From the NCBI GenBank assembly GCA_943787985.1, contig CALSOO010000007.1:1-64000 (forward strand): a stretch of 64,000 nt of DNA, written 5' to 3'. The notes under the pieces were generated by a model, which was not told where the DNA came from, did no database searches, and was given only the letters and a program-made list of their open reading frames with translations. This document shows, piece after piece, positions 54,710 through 64,000 of this stretch. The position numbers were made by a program, and so were the translations under genes. Every line of letters starts with the position of its first letter. Positions within the stretch are counted from its first letter, which is position 1. The DNA comes from an uncultured Paracoccaceae bacterium (GTDB lineage: Bacteria; Pseudomonadota; Alphaproteobacteria; Rhodobacterales; Rhodobacteraceae).

Positions 54710-55710
54710 AGGAAGTTCACCAATGAAAGTTGGGAGGAGCGTACTGTTACTGTGTATAGGCTTTGCAATTGAAATTGGACTTCCTCCAGCCGGGTTGCGG
54801 TTTCGTAAGGGTCTGCAGCCAGCAATTCGCCTTTGGCGTATTCCAGGGATGTCATTTCCACTGCGTTTCTCGTGCTGATATCGTCTATCCGCTCTTCGAC
54901 AAAACCAATGTTGGCGCGCATCGCTGTATAGCTTTCCGCGTTTGACAAAAGGCCTTCGCCCGCAGAAATCAGGAGTGTGGACCGCTCAGTGGCATTGATC
55001 CCCAAAGCAGGATCATCGGCAAGCGCAGCGACGGCAACGTTGCGCAGGACAGCTTTGATTGCGTCGTTGTTCGCACGGACATCAACGGCAACATTTTCAT
55101 GCTCTGAAAGGCGGAATGGTGACATTGCCTCGGCGGATCCTTGATAGATGGTCGCGTCGAAGCCGGCAGGATCACTGAACCATGCATCAACAGCGGCGAG
55201 TTTTGCCGGAGCGCCAACAACGCCAGTCATCACTGTTCTCAGTTGATCCAAAAGGTCGTCAGCGGATGCCAGAGGTGCTTGCTCAAAAGCGGTTCCGGCA
55301 AACAAGCTTCGCCCTGCAAAGTCGGTGTTGAGCGTTGCGACAATGGTGTTCAATTGCTCGCGTGCTTCAACGGTTGTTTGTTTCGCGACAATATCCAAAC
55401 TCGATGCAGTGACGGTCAAAAGGTTGTTGCCCAAATCGCTGCTTGTTGATCCGACGAGCTCGAGGGCTGTCTGCATTGCGCCGGTGAACTGCCCGGCCTC
55501 GGTGCTTGAAACTTTGTAACCGCGCATATGGGAAATGCTCGATTCAAGATCAGTGAGATAGTTCATGTTGCCGCTTAGAATCTGTTTGACGTCCGCGACA
55601 CGTCCGCTCGCGAGTTCCTCGTTCAAGCGGGACATTTCGGTGCGCAACGCACTTCCACGACGCTGAAGCATGTAGTTTTGGGCGAGATCGCCAAGGGAAA
55701 TACTACTCAT
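54706..55710 (-). CDS. flgL: Hook-filament junction protein FlgL
   Basis: A 334-residue flagellin-like protein. The N-terminal helix LAQNYMLQRRGSALRTEMSRLNEELASGRV is the flagellin_N-type coiled coil and the C-terminal YAKGELLAADPYETATRLEEVQFQLQSLYTVTVRSSQLSLVNFL its partner. It connects hook (via FlgK) to filament. 3 bp after flgK. Confidence 0.9.
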   Translation of the reverse strand: MSSISLGDLAQNYMLQRRGSALRTEMSRLNEELASGRVADVKQILSGNMNYLTDLESSISHMRGYKVSSTEAGQFTGAMQTALELVGSTSSDLGNNLLTVTASSLDIVAKQTTVEAREQLNTIVATLNTDFAGRSLFAGTAFEQAPLASADDLLDQLRTVMTGVVGAPAKLAAVDAWFSDPAGFDATIYQGSAEAMSPFRLSEHENVAVDVRANNDAIKAVLRNVAVAALADDPALGINATERSTLLISAGEGLLSNAESYTAMRANIGFVEERIDDISTRNAVEMTSLEYAKGELLAADPYETATRLEEVQFQLQSLYTVTVRSSQLSLVNFL

Positions 55711-55713
55711 TAA

Positions 55714-57168
55714 TCAAAGCCTTAAAATTGTTTGCATCATTTCATCGACGGTTTCGATGATACGGGCGTTGGCGGCATAAGCTTGTTCAATCAAAATCAA
55801 ACGCCGGAGTTCCTCATCGCTGTCTACGCCGTCAGCCAATTGCATCTCAGTGAGCTCTTGAAACTGTGTAGAGGCGAATGTCAGATGCTGTTCTTCATTC
55901 GCTCGAGAGGATGTGAGAAACGACATCATCGTCGACATCAAACCGGCCGCGTCAAAAGAGCCAGTCCCGAAGTTTCCAGAACCAGGGGTTCGTGCTGTGT
56001 CCAAAGCGTCATCAAGGGACTGGAGGATGGATGCGTTACCACTGTTTCCTGGCACAACTGCGCCAATTCCATCGCGGATTCGCCACGCCTCGCCGCCTTG
56101 GCGGGAATCCACTGCAGCATTGATCTGTAATCTTTCCGACAGGCCAACTTCGTTCAAGGGATCAAAACTTGCGCCATTGTCGGTGAATAGACCTGCGTCG
56201 CCGACACCCAATGTCGGATCCACTCCAGGATCTTGAAAGCGCTCAACGAGGTCGCGGGCAAAAGCATCCAACTGGACTTGGGCGCGTGGGGCCATTTCAT
56301 CGCGAATTTCAAATTGCGCACCCAATGTGCCGCCGCGGATGGCACCTGTTTCTGAGTCTGTGCTCACGTCAAACCCATTGATCGTCAGTGAGGACAGCGT
56401 GCCACCGCCGACTGACATATGTGGTGTTACAGCGTTGGACTTGGTGAATTCTACTACCGAAGCTGAGCCATCCAGCAATGCAGCCCCTCCGGATGAGTAT
56501 AGCGCAATAGCACCATTGTCGCGAGGGAGGGCCCTAACGGGGATCATCTCGCTGACTTCGTCCATCAGGTTTTGTCTGTGATCACGCAAAGCTGCGTCGT
56601 CGTTTCCGCGTACTTTGGCCGCTGTGATCATCCCGTTGAGTTCTTGGAGCTCTTGAAGCGCATCGTTCAGACGTTGGACTTGATCACTGATAGAGCGGTC
56701 TGCCCTTTGTCGGGATTGCTGGACGCCTTCAGATGCATTGGTGATTGCGCTTGCCAGGTCTCTTGCACTGTTGACTGCGCCTTCCAATCTTTCAGGCGCA
56801 TCAGGCCGACTAGATGCGGTGATGAGTGAGGACCCTAAATCTGCAAGTCGGGCTGACAGGGATGCGGGATTGTCGGGCGTGCCAAGCAGGTCTTCGAGCC
56901 TGTTGAGGAAGCCGGCTGTTGCCGTGCGGTGGCCAAAAGAGGCGCTGGCCATACGCTTGTCTGATAGGAGGGCCGAATTGACATCCCTCACCACGCCGCT
57001 AACGCGAACTCCACCGCTGTCACCAATCCGCTCCGAGGAAAGTTCGAGCATTCGTTTACCGTACCCTGGCGTAAGGGCGTTGGCGAGGTTTGCAGACACG
57101 ATTTCGGAGGCGCGCCCAGCCGCGCGCAGGCCGCTCATCGCGTTGTTTAATGCACCGTTGATTGTCAT
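55714..57168 (-). CDS. flgK: Hook-associated protein 1 FlgK
   Basis: A 484-residue protein. The rod/hook N-terminal motif LNNAMSGLRAAGRASEIVSANLANALTPGYGKR and the C-terminal ASTQFQELTEMQLADGVDSDEELRRLILIEQAYAANARIIETVDEMMQTILRL are the standard ends. The middle domain is shorter than in enterics. Ordered between flgE and flgL. Confidence 0.93.
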   Translation of the reverse strand: MTINGALNNAMSGLRAAGRASEIVSANLANALTPGYGKRMLELSSERIGDSGGVRVSGVVRDVNSALLSDKRMASASFGHRTATAGFLNRLEDLLGTPDNPASLSARLADLGSSLITASSRPDAPERLEGAVNSARDLASAITNASEGVQQSRQRADRSISDQVQRLNDALQELQELNGMITAAKVRGNDDAALRDHRQNLMDEVSEMIPVRALPRDNGAIALYSSGGAALLDGSASVVEFTKSNAVTPHMSVGGGTLSSLTINGFDVSTDSETGAIRGGTLGAQFEIRDEMAPRAQVQLDAFARDLVERFQDPGVDPTLGVGDAGLFTDNGASFDPLNEVGLSERLQINAAVDSRQGGEAWRIRDGIGAVVPGNSGNASILQSLDDALDTARTPGSGNFGTGSFDAAGLMSTMMSFLTSSRANEEQHLTFASTQFQELTEMQLADGVDSDEELRRLILIEQAYAANARIIETVDEMMQTILRL

Positions 57169-57241
57169 GGCATCCTCTTGTGTCAGGCGTGTTGAAGCAT
57201 CGGTGGACTAGGCAACAAGCAGGGTGCCTAGTCCGGTCAAT

Positions 57242-58552
57242 TTACCGTTTGATGTTTGTCGTTTCCTGCAACATTTCATCGACGGTCTGGATGACCTTTG
57301 CATTCGATGAATAGGCCCTCTGGGTTTGGATCATCGCGGTCAGTTCGCCTGCAACATCAGTTGCGGATTCCTCACGGGCAAAGGCCACAATATCGCCCGT
57401 TGGACCGTCACCTGCATCCCATAGGAAGTATGATCCACTTTCTGGTGAGGGCAGGTAAGTTTGATTGTCCAGTGCGACCATGCCGTTGTAATTGGGAAGG
57501 TCAACAAGTGGCACCTGGTAGATTGTGCGCGTGATGCCTGTGTCGAAAAACGCATGAACATAGCCGTTTGCATCGACTTCAACGCTGGTCATGTTGCCAA
57601 CGGGTGATCCGTCTTTGCTGATTGATACAGGCGCAAAATCATCGGACACTTGCGTCAGCCCGTCGCTTTCGCCAATGCCGCCAATGTCTATTTCCATCGG
57701 GCCACCATCAACCTGCACAATGATCGAGCCTGTCAAAGGGTCATATGTGCCACCTACAGACCCAACCGCGTCCGCTACGCCAGCGAGCGTACCACCTGCT
57801 GTACGCGTATCGTTGAAGGTCAGTGTGTATTCACCGATGATGGTCCCCGGGGTGGCGGAATCTGTGAGGGTCATAGTCCATTCGTTTGATGACCCCGTTG
57901 CGGGCACAGTTGGCGTAAACGCAATTGCAACGCTTTCTGATGTTCCAAGATTGTCAAAATACTCGACAGATGTGTTTCGCGTGACCCCGGTTGAATCGAT
58001 TTCTGTTTCTGTCGCGGGAAGGTTAATCCCCAAGGAAATTCGGGTTGTAGGTTCGCCCGAGAATTGGTTGACGTTGATCTGGATCGGCTCAAGCCCGTCT
58101 GAAGTATCGCGCGGGTACGTTGGAATTGTACCATCTGCCAATGCAGGCCACCCCAAAAGTACCAATCCGGATTGGGACCGCATATATCCTTCGGCATCGG
58201 TGCGGAACGACCCCGTTGTGGTCAGGAACATCTGGTTGGCGCCATTTCCGACTTCGACTTCTGCGCCTTGCGCAACTGGCAGCATACCGCGCCCCCGAAC
58301 GGCCAAATCGGTCGCGTTGGAGGTCGAAACAAGGGGACCACGTTGGTCAATGAGTTTTTGAGTCGTAGCCCGAACGCCCCCGGCAGAATAACTGCCGCCT
58401 GTCGATGAAATGACCATCGACTGGAAATCCGTATTGACGCGCTTGTAGCCGTATGTCGACGAATTCGCGATGTTGTCGGAAATCGATGCAAGTCGTGTCG
58501 CATTGGACTGAAGCCCTGCTACACCTGCGTTGAGCGAAGAAGATATTGTCAT
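57242..58552 (-). CDS. flgE: Flagellar hook protein FlgE
   Basis: A 436-residue hook subunit. The start ATG at 58550-58552 follows AAAGGCG. NAGVAGLQSNATRLASISDNIANSSTYGYKR is the N-terminal rod motif and LTAMIQTQRAYSSNAKVIQTVDEMLQETTNIKR the C-terminal partner. The variable D2 domain is Gly/Thr-rich. Confidence 0.94.
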   Translation of the reverse strand: MTISSSLNAGVAGLQSNATRLASISDNIANSSTYGYKRVNTDFQSMVISSTGGSYSAGGVRATTQKLIDQRGPLVSTSNATDLAVRGRGMLPVAQGAEVEVGNGANQMFLTTTGSFRTDAEGYMRSQSGLVLLGWPALADGTIPTYPRDTSDGLEPIQINVNQFSGEPTTRISLGINLPATETEIDSTGVTRNTSVEYFDNLGTSESVAIAFTPTVPATGSSNEWTMTLTDSATPGTIIGEYTLTFNDTRTAGGTLAGVADAVGSVGGTYDPLTGSIIVQVDGGPMEIDIGGIGESDGLTQVSDDFAPVSISKDGSPVGNMTSVEVDANGYVHAFFDTGITRTIYQVPLVDLPNYNGMVALDNQTYLPSPESGSYFLWDAGDGPTGDIVAFAREESATDVAGELTAMIQTQRAYSSNAKVIQTVDEMLQETTNIKR

Positions 58553-58647
58553 GGAAACGCCTTTCTGCTGTACCACTCGTTGTTGGCCAACAGATAAGCG
58601 TCTCCATTTAACATCGCGCTAACATATAAAATGCGTTCTATTTGTTG

Positions 58648-59493
58648 CTATTCCCGTAGCATAATCACTTCCAGCCTGTTGTTGCGCAGAGCCATAGGGT
58701 TGGAAATGCTTTGCTCGCGGTCCGCATGACCGGTTACACGCTGTATGCGCTTGGATCTCATGCCGGCGTCTTCAAGCAGTCGTCGCATGGTCGTGGCTTG
58801 TTGCGCAGACAGCTCCCAAACGGGACTTTCCATTGCGACAATCGGGTTCGCTGGAACATGTCCACCAACAGCAACTTTGTTGGTGACCGTGCGGGCGACA
58901 TCGAAGATGACGGTTGCCAGACTTTCCAGCAATGGCGTGGGGATGTCTGTACCCTCTACAAACAAAGGAGCGTTTTCGAGAGCAAAGATTTCGATCACGA
59001 GCCCCTCGTCGGTGATGCGGGTCGTGATGTGCTCCAACTCGTTTTCCATCACGCTGCTTTCGCCGCTATGGCCCAGCAGTTGCTCTTCCATTGTTTCGAA
59101 TTCCTGGTTTTGAGCATCCGTTGCAGGATCAACGGCGTCTTCGGCCATGCCTGTTTCGCCGCGGGCCTGCTTTTGCTCCATCGGATTTCTTGACGTCGCT
59201 CCAGTGCCATTTTGCGGCATTGTTTGTTCCGAAAACACACTGTCCCCGCCAAAGGCGCCGTCGCCGCCCCCGGAAACACGGTTGATCGGAATAGTGGGCG
59301 CAAAATAATCTGCAAGCCCCTTACGTTGTTTTTCTGTTGTCGCATTCAGAAGCCACATCAACATAAAGAAGGCCATCATTGCGGTCACGAAGTCCGCATA
59401 AGCGACTTTCCAGGCCCCACCATGGCGCCCGCCGCCTTTGACTACTTTTTTCTTCTTTATGATGATTGGCGCGACATTTGCTTGCGCAGCCAT
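58648..59493 (-). CDS. motB: Flagellar motor stator protein MotB
   Basis: A 281-residue stator subunit. The start at 59491-59493 follows GAGGTGG. KKKKVVKGGGRHGGAWKVAYADFVTAMMAFFMLMWLLNAT holds the single transmembrane helix with the proton-accepting Asp in YADFVTAMMAFF. The C-terminal OmpA-like domain (GHVPANPIV...WELSAQQATTMRRLLEDAGM...RVTGHADREQ) binds peptidoglycan. MotA is not in the window. First gene of the leftward operon visible here. Confidence 0.94.
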   Translation of the reverse strand: MAAQANVAPIIIKKKKVVKGGGRHGGAWKVAYADFVTAMMAFFMLMWLLNATTEKQRKGLADYFAPTIPINRVSGGGDGAFGGDSVFSEQTMPQNGTGATSRNPMEQKQARGETGMAEDAVDPATDAQNQEFETMEEQLLGHSGESSVMENELEHITTRITDEGLVIEIFALENAPLFVEGTDIPTPLLESLATVIFDVARTVTNKVAVGGHVPANPIVAMESPVWELSAQQATTMRRLLEDAGMRSKRIQRVTGHADREQSISNPMALRNNRLEVIMLRE

Positions 59494-59634
59494 ATCCACC
59501 ACCTCATTTTCACCCAAGGTCATGAATAGCAGCGGAGTGTTACGTGCGGCTTAACGATTAGAATTGTTGGAATAATTGGCGCTGCTCTTGCGCAATCAGG
59601 ACTGATGCGCGCACATGGGACAGGAGGATGCACA

Positions 59635-60852
59635 ATGACATTGGCACCGGAGCTGGACAGCCGCTATGCGTGGCTGCGGATGGGGATCACGCTGGCTGTA
59701 GCCGTGGTCATCAATGCAGGGATGTGGCTGATCATTTCGGTGATGCCAGCCATGCAGGCCGAACTGGGTGTCGACCGTGCCGATGCATCGTTGCCCTACA
59801 CTCTGACGATGATCGGTTTCGCGGTCGGCAACTATGCAGCAGGCAAAGCTGTGGACCGCTTCGGGGTGACAGTGTCCATCATCGGAGCGGCGTTTCTTGT
59901 TGCCCTTGGTTTCATGGTCGCAATCTATAGTACGTCGATCGCGATGATCTCTTTTGCGCAACTCCTTGTCGGACTTGGGTCTGCAGTGGGCTTTGGGCCT
60001 TTGATTGCCGATATCTCACACTGGTTTATGCGCCGTCGAGGCATCGCAATGGCGATCGTGGCCAGCGGCAATTACCTCAGCGGGGCGTTCTGGCCGTTGG
60101 TCTTGACGGGGGTGCTGCAAGATCACGGATGGCGGAGCGTTTATATGGTGATGGCCGTTGTGACGCTTGGGGCAGTGTTGCCGTTGGCCTTTGGGCTGCG
60201 GCGCAGGGTCAGCGACGGAGCACATGCCGCAGCAGAGGCGGTATCGGCCGCAAACGCCAAAAGTTCCGGCCTGTCTCCGACTGCACTGGCGTGCCTCTTG
60301 GGGGTTGCGGGGATCGGATGTTGCTTGGCCATGTCGATGCCGCAGGTGCACATTGTGGCCTATTGTGTGGACCTTGGATACGGCCCCGCTGTGGGGACTC
60401 AAATGCTGACAATGATGCTGCTGGGCGGGGTTTGCTCGCGCCTTGTGTCGGGCGCGTTGGCAGATCGATTGGGGGGCGTCACAACGCTGTTGATTGGCTC
60501 GATCCTTCAGTGCGTGGCGTTGGTGTTGTATTTGCCGTCGGACGCATTGGTCTCGCTTTATGTGGTGAGTACGATTTTCGGACTGAGTCAGGGCGGGATT
60601 GTCCCAAGCTATGCGGTGATCGTGCGCGAATACATGCCCGCTCGTGAAGCGGGTGCGCGGGTTGGATTTGTGTTGATGGCGACGATTTTGGGCATGGCCA
60701 TCGGAGGGTGGGTGTCTGCATGGATCTACGATGTATCAGGGTCCTATCATCTGGCGTTTATCAACGGCATTGTGTGGAACGGAATGAACATCGCGATCAT
60801 GGTATGGCTGCTGATGCGCAGCCGCACGCGTGTGGTCTTGCAAACCGCGTAA
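59635..60852 (+). CDS. Major facilitator superfamily transporter
   Basis: A 405-residue permease with about twelve helices. The start ATG at 59635 follows GGAGG. GKAVDRFGVTVSIIGA is the first cytoplasmic loop motif and SGALADRLGGVTTLLIG the equivalent in the second half. It resembles the oxalate/formate or monocarboxylate group (AQLLVGLGSAVGFGPLIADISHWFMRRRG). Divergent from motB. Confidence 0.9.
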   Translation: MTLAPELDSRYAWLRMGITLAVAVVINAGMWLIISVMPAMQAELGVDRADASLPYTLTMIGFAVGNYAAGKAVDRFGVTVSIIGAAFLVALGFMVAIYSTSIAMISFAQLLVGLGSAVGFGPLIADISHWFMRRRGIAMAIVASGNYLSGAFWPLVLTGVLQDHGWRSVYMVMAVVTLGAVLPLAFGLRRRVSDGAHAAAEAVSAANAKSSGLSPTALACLLGVAGIGCCLAMSMPQVHIVAYCVDLGYGPAVGTQMLTMMLLGGVCSRLVSGALADRLGGVTTLLIGSILQCVALVLYLPSDALVSLYVVSTIFGLSQGGIVPSYAVIVREYMPAREAGARVGFVLMATILGMAIGGWVSAWIYDVSGSYHLAFINGIVWNGMNIAIMVWLLMRSRTRVVLQTA

Positions 60853-60977
60853 CCCGTCAGACGCGGTTGTTCACATTTTAAGGAAAAGCCAGATTTCAGC
60901 CATCTTTCCAACGCACCGAGGTACGGATCCCCAAGCCAATTGCCCGAAGATCATAAACCTCACGCGGGAGATCAGCG

Positions 60978-61184
60978 ATGAAATCGACAATTTTTACAAC
61001 AGCCATGGTCATTTTTGGAACGGCAAGCGTTGTCGCTGCCGGAAAGCTGGCACCAGCAGATGTGACATTCAAAGGCATGGTGACATCATACTCTGCGGCG
61101 GAGTCCGCCTATAATGTAGACCGGTTGCCGGCTGGCACGATGGCGTATTTGCGGACGGCCTATACGTCGGAACTTGATATGTGA
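60978..61184 (+). CDS. Small secreted protein
   Basis: A 68-residue protein. A GGGAGA site precedes the ATG. Residues 1-21 form a signal peptide (TAMVIFGTASVVAAG). The mature part (47 residues) has no recognised motif. It does not share its frame with a larger gene, and lies between the MFS and trhO genes. Probably real, function unknown. Confidence 0.55.
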   Translation: MKSTIFTTAMVIFGTASVVAAGKLAPADVTFKGMVTSYSAAESAYNVDRLPAGTMAYLRTAYTSELDM

Positions 61185-61207
61185 GCCAGAGCGGTGAGGG
61201 GGCGGGC

Positions 61208-62110
61208 CTAGCTGCCCAAATGTTCCTCGCCGCGCTTGCGGGCCAGTTCGATTTGCTTTTGACGTTCCCGGAAGCGGACCTTGTCGGCCTCTGATGTCAC
61301 GTCGATGCATTGATGACAGCTCACGCCCATGTCGAATTCGGGTTTCTTGAGATCTTCTGGAAACAAGGGCTTGCGGCAGGCGTGACACAACTGGTGCGGC
61401 CCCACTTTCAATCCATGACCAACGGAAACGCGGTTGTCGAAAACAAAGCAATCTCCGTCCCATGTGCTTTGGGCTTCGGGCACCTCTTCGAGGTATTTCA
61501 GAATGCCACCCTTGAGGTGAAACACGTCTTCGACGCCTTGGCCCAGCAGATAGTTCGTTGATTTCTCACAGCGAATGCCACCTGTGCAAAACATCGCGAT
61601 TTTTTTGTTGTGAAAACGGTCTTTGTTTTGATCCCACCATGCCGGGAACTCGCCAAAACTTGAGGTTTTGGGGTCAATGGCGCCTTCGAAGGTGCCAATG
61701 GCAACCTCATAGTCATTGCGGGTGTCGATGACGGCCACATCGTCCGACCCGATCAGGGCATTCCAGTCCTGAGGATCCACGTAGTTGCCGACTTTGGCGC
61801 GGGGGTCCACATCGGGCTGCCCCATCGTCACGATTTCGCGTTTCAGACGGACCTTGATTTTGCCAAACGGCGGGGTGTCCGAAAAACTTTCTTTCCACTC
61901 CAGATCAGCGCATCCCGGGAGGGATTTGAGGTGTTCCAGAACGGCGTCAATTCCGGCGCGAGGTCCGGCTATAGTGCCATTGATCCCTTCGCCCGCCATC
62001 AGCAGGGTGCCTTTGACGTCTTGCGCAAGGCACAGTGCTTTAAGGGCCGGACGCAGGCTGTCAGGATCTGCGAATCTGGTGAAGTGGTAAAGAGCGGCGA
62101 TTGTATACAT
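61208..62110 (-). CDS. trhO: tRNA uridine-34 hydroxylase (rhodanese-like)
   Basis: A 300-residue protein of the YceA family, which makes 5-hydroxyuridine at position 34 of tRNA using oxygen. The N-terminal ferredoxin-like part (DVKGTLLMAGEGINGTIAG) is followed by the rhodanese domain with catalytic Cys in MFCTGGIRCEKS (near 175), and a C-terminal Cys-rich tail (CHACRKPL, CHQCID) that looks like a zinc site. The ATG at 62108-62110 is the conserved start. Confidence 0.93.
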   Translation of the reverse strand: MYTIAALYHFTRFADPDSLRPALKALCLAQDVKGTLLMAGEGINGTIAGPRAGIDAVLEHLKSLPGCADLEWKESFSDTPPFGKIKVRLKREIVTMGQPDVDPRAKVGNYVDPQDWNALIGSDDVAVIDTRNDYEVAIGTFEGAIDPKTSSFGEFPAWWDQNKDRFHNKKIAMFCTGGIRCEKSTNYLLGQGVEDVFHLKGGILKYLEEVPEAQSTWDGDCFVFDNRVSVGHGLKVGPHQLCHACRKPLFPEDLKKPEFDMGVSCHQCIDVTSEADKVRFRERQKQIELARKRGEEHLGS

Positions 62111-62225
62111 GGGCGCTCGAATACGCGTCTGGACCGGTCCCTGCAAGTGGGTGGCGGTGCGGACGTCGATGATTGATGATCGTGCTTGCAGGGGGTAAAG
62201 AAGGGATAAGATACAGGAGTGCCTA

Positions 62226-62852
62226 ATGTCCGATGCTTTGCCCCATGCGTTGCCTCATGCGTTGATCGTCATTGATGTCCAGAACGACTTTTGCCCCAAC
62301 GGGGCGTTGGCCGTGCCCGAAGGCGATGAAATCGTGCAGGGCATCAACGCAATGATGGACGGCGCGCAGGCCGTGATTTGTACGCAGGACTGGCATCCGA
62401 AGGGCCATTCTTCCTTCGCATCGTCCCATGAGGGGAAGGCCCCCTATGAGTACATTGCGATGCCTTATGGATCGCAAGTGTTGTGGCCCGACCACTGCGT
62501 CCAAGGCAGCGTAGGTGCGCAACTGCACAAGGACTTGCACCACAATCGCGCGGATTTGATCGTGCGGAAGGGATATAACCCCGCCATCGACAGTTATTCT
62601 GCATTCTTTGAAAACGACCGGAGCACGCCGACGGGCTTGGAGGGCTATCTGCGCACGCGGGGGTTGACCAAGCTGGTGATGGTCGGGCTGGCAACGGACT
62701 TTTGCGTGAACTATTCCGCAGTGGATGCCGCAAACTTGGGCTTCGAGGTCGAAGTGCACATGAACCTGTGCCGTGCGATTGATTTGTATGGTTCATTGGC
62801 CTCTGCGGTGAACGGCATGCAAGACGCGGGCGTTGTGTTGAAAGGTCTCTAG
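62226..62852 (+). CDS. pncA: Nicotinamidase
   Basis: A 208-residue amidase turning nicotinamide into nicotinate. Catalytic Asp in LIVIDVQNDFCPNGAL, Lys in LIVRKGYNPAIDSYSAF, Cys in VGLATDFCVNYSAVDA, with metal ligands in TQDWHPKGHSSF. The start follows GGAGTGCC. It forms a NAD-salvage pair with pncB downstream. Confidence 0.95.
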   Translation: MSDALPHALPHALIVIDVQNDFCPNGALAVPEGDEIVQGINAMMDGAQAVICTQDWHPKGHSSFASSHEGKAPYEYIAMPYGSQVLWPDHCVQGSVGAQLHKDLHHNRADLIVRKGYNPAIDSYSAFFENDRSTPTGLEGYLRTRGLTKLVMVGLATDFCVNYSAVDAANLGFEVEVHMNLCRAIDLYGSLASAVNGMQDAGVVLKGL

Positions 62853-62927
62853 CGGGGATCGGCCAAGTCCCTCTTGCTCCTGCCTGCGCTGACTGATCTA
62901 AATCACCCAAGTCAGGGAGGACCGACC

Positions 62928-64000
62928 ATGGTCGACATCGCCAGCCGTGTTTGGAATCACAAGTGGAAGATTGATCCGATTGTACGGTCATTGATCGACA
63001 CGGATTTCTACAAACTTCTGATGTGTCAGAGCATTTTTCATAACAAACCGGACACACAAGTCACCTTTAGCCTGATCAACCGCTCCAAGGACATCCCGCT
63101 GGCTGAGTTGATTGACGAGGGTGAGTTGCGCGAACAGTTGGACCATGTCCGATCCTTGTCCCTAAGTCGCGGCGAGAGCACGTGGCTGCGGGGGAATACT
63201 TTTTATGGCAAGCGCCAGATGTTCCGACCCGATTTCATGGAGTGGTTCGAGGGATTGCGTCTGCCCCCCTATCAGCTTGAGCGCAAAGGTGATCAATACG
63301 AGCTGACGTTCGAGGGCAAATGGCATGAAGTCATGTTGTGGGAAATTCCAGCGCTCGCGATCCTGATGGAACTGCGTGGCCGTGCAGTTTTGAACGCCAT
63401 GGGCAAGTTTGAACTGCAGGTGCTGTATGCCCGCGCCATGACCCGCGTTTGGGAAAAGATCGAGGCGATGCGCGACATTCCTGATCTGTCGATCGCCGAT
63501 TTCGGCACCCGCCGTCGACACTCGTATTTGTGGCAGGACTGGTGTGTGCAGGCGATGCAAGAAGGGTTGGGACGCAGCTTTACCGGCACCTCGAACTGCA
63601 AGATCGCGATGAACCGCGAGGTTGAGGCGATTGGGACCAATGCCCACGAATTGCCTATGGTTTATGCAGCCTTAGCCCCTGATGACGCGTCCCTTGCCCG
63701 CGCGCCTTACGACGTTTTGCAAGACTGGCACGATGAGCATGACGGCAATCTGCGTATCATTTTGCCTGACACCTACGGGACGCAAGGGTTCCTTGATAAC
63801 GCGCCGGACTGGTTGGCGGGCTGGACTGGCATCCGCATTGATTCCGGTGATCCGGCGACGGCTGCCCGGATTGCTCTTGATTGGTGGAAAGCCCGCGGCG
63901 AGGACCCGAAAACCAAGCGCATCATCTTTAGCGACGGTTTGGATGTGACCAAGATCAAGGAGTTGCACAGCCAGTTCGCGGATCGCACATCCGTGTCGTT
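62928..64000 (+). CDS. pncB: Nicotinate phosphoribosyltransferase (cut by the window end)
   Basis: The first 357 codons are present. The start MVDIASRVWNHKWKIDPI follows AGGGAGG. LIDTDFYKLLMCQSIF near 22-37, RGNTFYGKRQMFRPDFMEW, DFGTRRRHSYLWQDW, GTSNCKIAMNREVEAIGTNAHE (catalytic His region) and RIDSGDPATAARIALDWW are family motifs. It converts nicotinate plus PRPP to nicotinate mononucleotide. Its 3' end lies beyond the window. Confidence 0.95.
   Translation, partial: MVDIASRVWNHKWKIDPIVRSLIDTDFYKLLMCQSIFHNKPDTQVTFSLINRSKDIPLAELIDEGELREQLDHVRSLSLSRGESTWLRGNTFYGKRQMFRPDFMEWFEGLRLPPYQLERKGDQYELTFEGKWHEVMLWEIPALAILMELRGRAVLNAMGKFELQVLYARAMTRVWEKIEAMRDIPDLSIADFGTRRRHSYLWQDWCVQAMQEGLGRSFTGTSNCKIAMNREVEAIGTNAHELPMVYAALAPDDASLARAPYDVLQDWHDEHDGNLRIILPDTYGTQGFLDNAPDWLAGWTGIRIDSGDPATAARIALDWWKARGEDPKTKRIIFSDGLDVTKIKELHSQFADRTSVS

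Overview
The window reads as chromosomal DNA of a marine alphaproteobacterium of the Rhodobacteraceae (Roseobacter group). The signs are a petABC cytochrome bc1 operon with PetP/PetR regulators, an alphaproteobacterial type-II lumazine synthase (RibH2-like), a Rhodobacterales-type flgE-flgK-flgL-flgI block with motB, MtaB/DapF gene order, and G/C-rich intergenic repeats of a kind familiar from this family. Gene density is high, both strands are used, and most genes sit in short operons with 1-4 bp overlaps.

Layout. 1-9.4 kb is an exopolysaccharide locus: YjbE/GfcA-, YjbF- and YjbH-like secretion proteins, a FlaA1/CapD-type nucleotide-sugar dehydratase, an initiating sugar transferase, an epimerase, a Wza-like export lipoprotein and a glycosyltransferase. 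9.4-10.0 kb holds two decayed genes (a GlxA/AraC regulator fragment and a frameshifted Tat-type thioredoxin-fold protein). 10-16.2 kb has a DMT transporter, HU, an AMP nucleosidase-adenine deaminase pair, a VOC protein and a class II aldolase. 16.2-20.7 kb has a sulfatase remnant followed by an acyl-CoA dehydrogenase, an ADP-forming acyl-CoA synthetase and a CaiD-like hydratase, suggesting quaternary-amine (carnitine/butyrobetaine-type) catabolism. 20.7-23.8 kb includes a bacterial voltage-gated sodium channel and an AIG1-like membrane protein. 23.8-29.0 kb is dxs-ispA-xseB-HDAC and petR-petP. 29.2-34.8 kb carries ilvE, copCD, a cyclase, a DMT transporter and aroC.

34.9-43.7 kb is a cofactor and respiration region: a TPP riboswitch drives thiBPQ, an FMN riboswitch drives ribH, a PaiB-like FMN-binding protein diverges from it, then come a GST, petABC with a terminator, and a thiamine-binding MTH1187-type protein. 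43.7-46.8 kb has a methyltransferase, mtaB, dapF and tRNA-Lys(TTT). 46.8-53.6 kb is a lower-G/C accessory stretch between tRNA-Lys and the flagellar genes. It holds an IS3 remnant, a double-HAMP chemoreceptor with a CheR-docking tail, a pobA-pcaC-BKACE aromatic operon, and an IS1595-type remnant with unusually long (~72 bp) inverted ends that stops 7 bp short of the flgI stop codon. 53.6-59.5 kb is motB-flgE-flgK-flgL-flgI (transcribed leftward). The end holds an MFS transporter, a small secreted protein, trhO, pncA and a truncated pncB.

No CRISPR array, phage, toxin-antitoxin or recognisable defence system is visible. The most unusual material is the structured IS1595 remnant and its boundary position, the run of decayed genes near 9.4-10.0 kb and 16.2 kb, the possible BKACE shortcut in 4-hydroxybenzoate breakdown, the AIG1-like putative hydrolase, and a candidate PetP operator overlapping the ilvE promoter.
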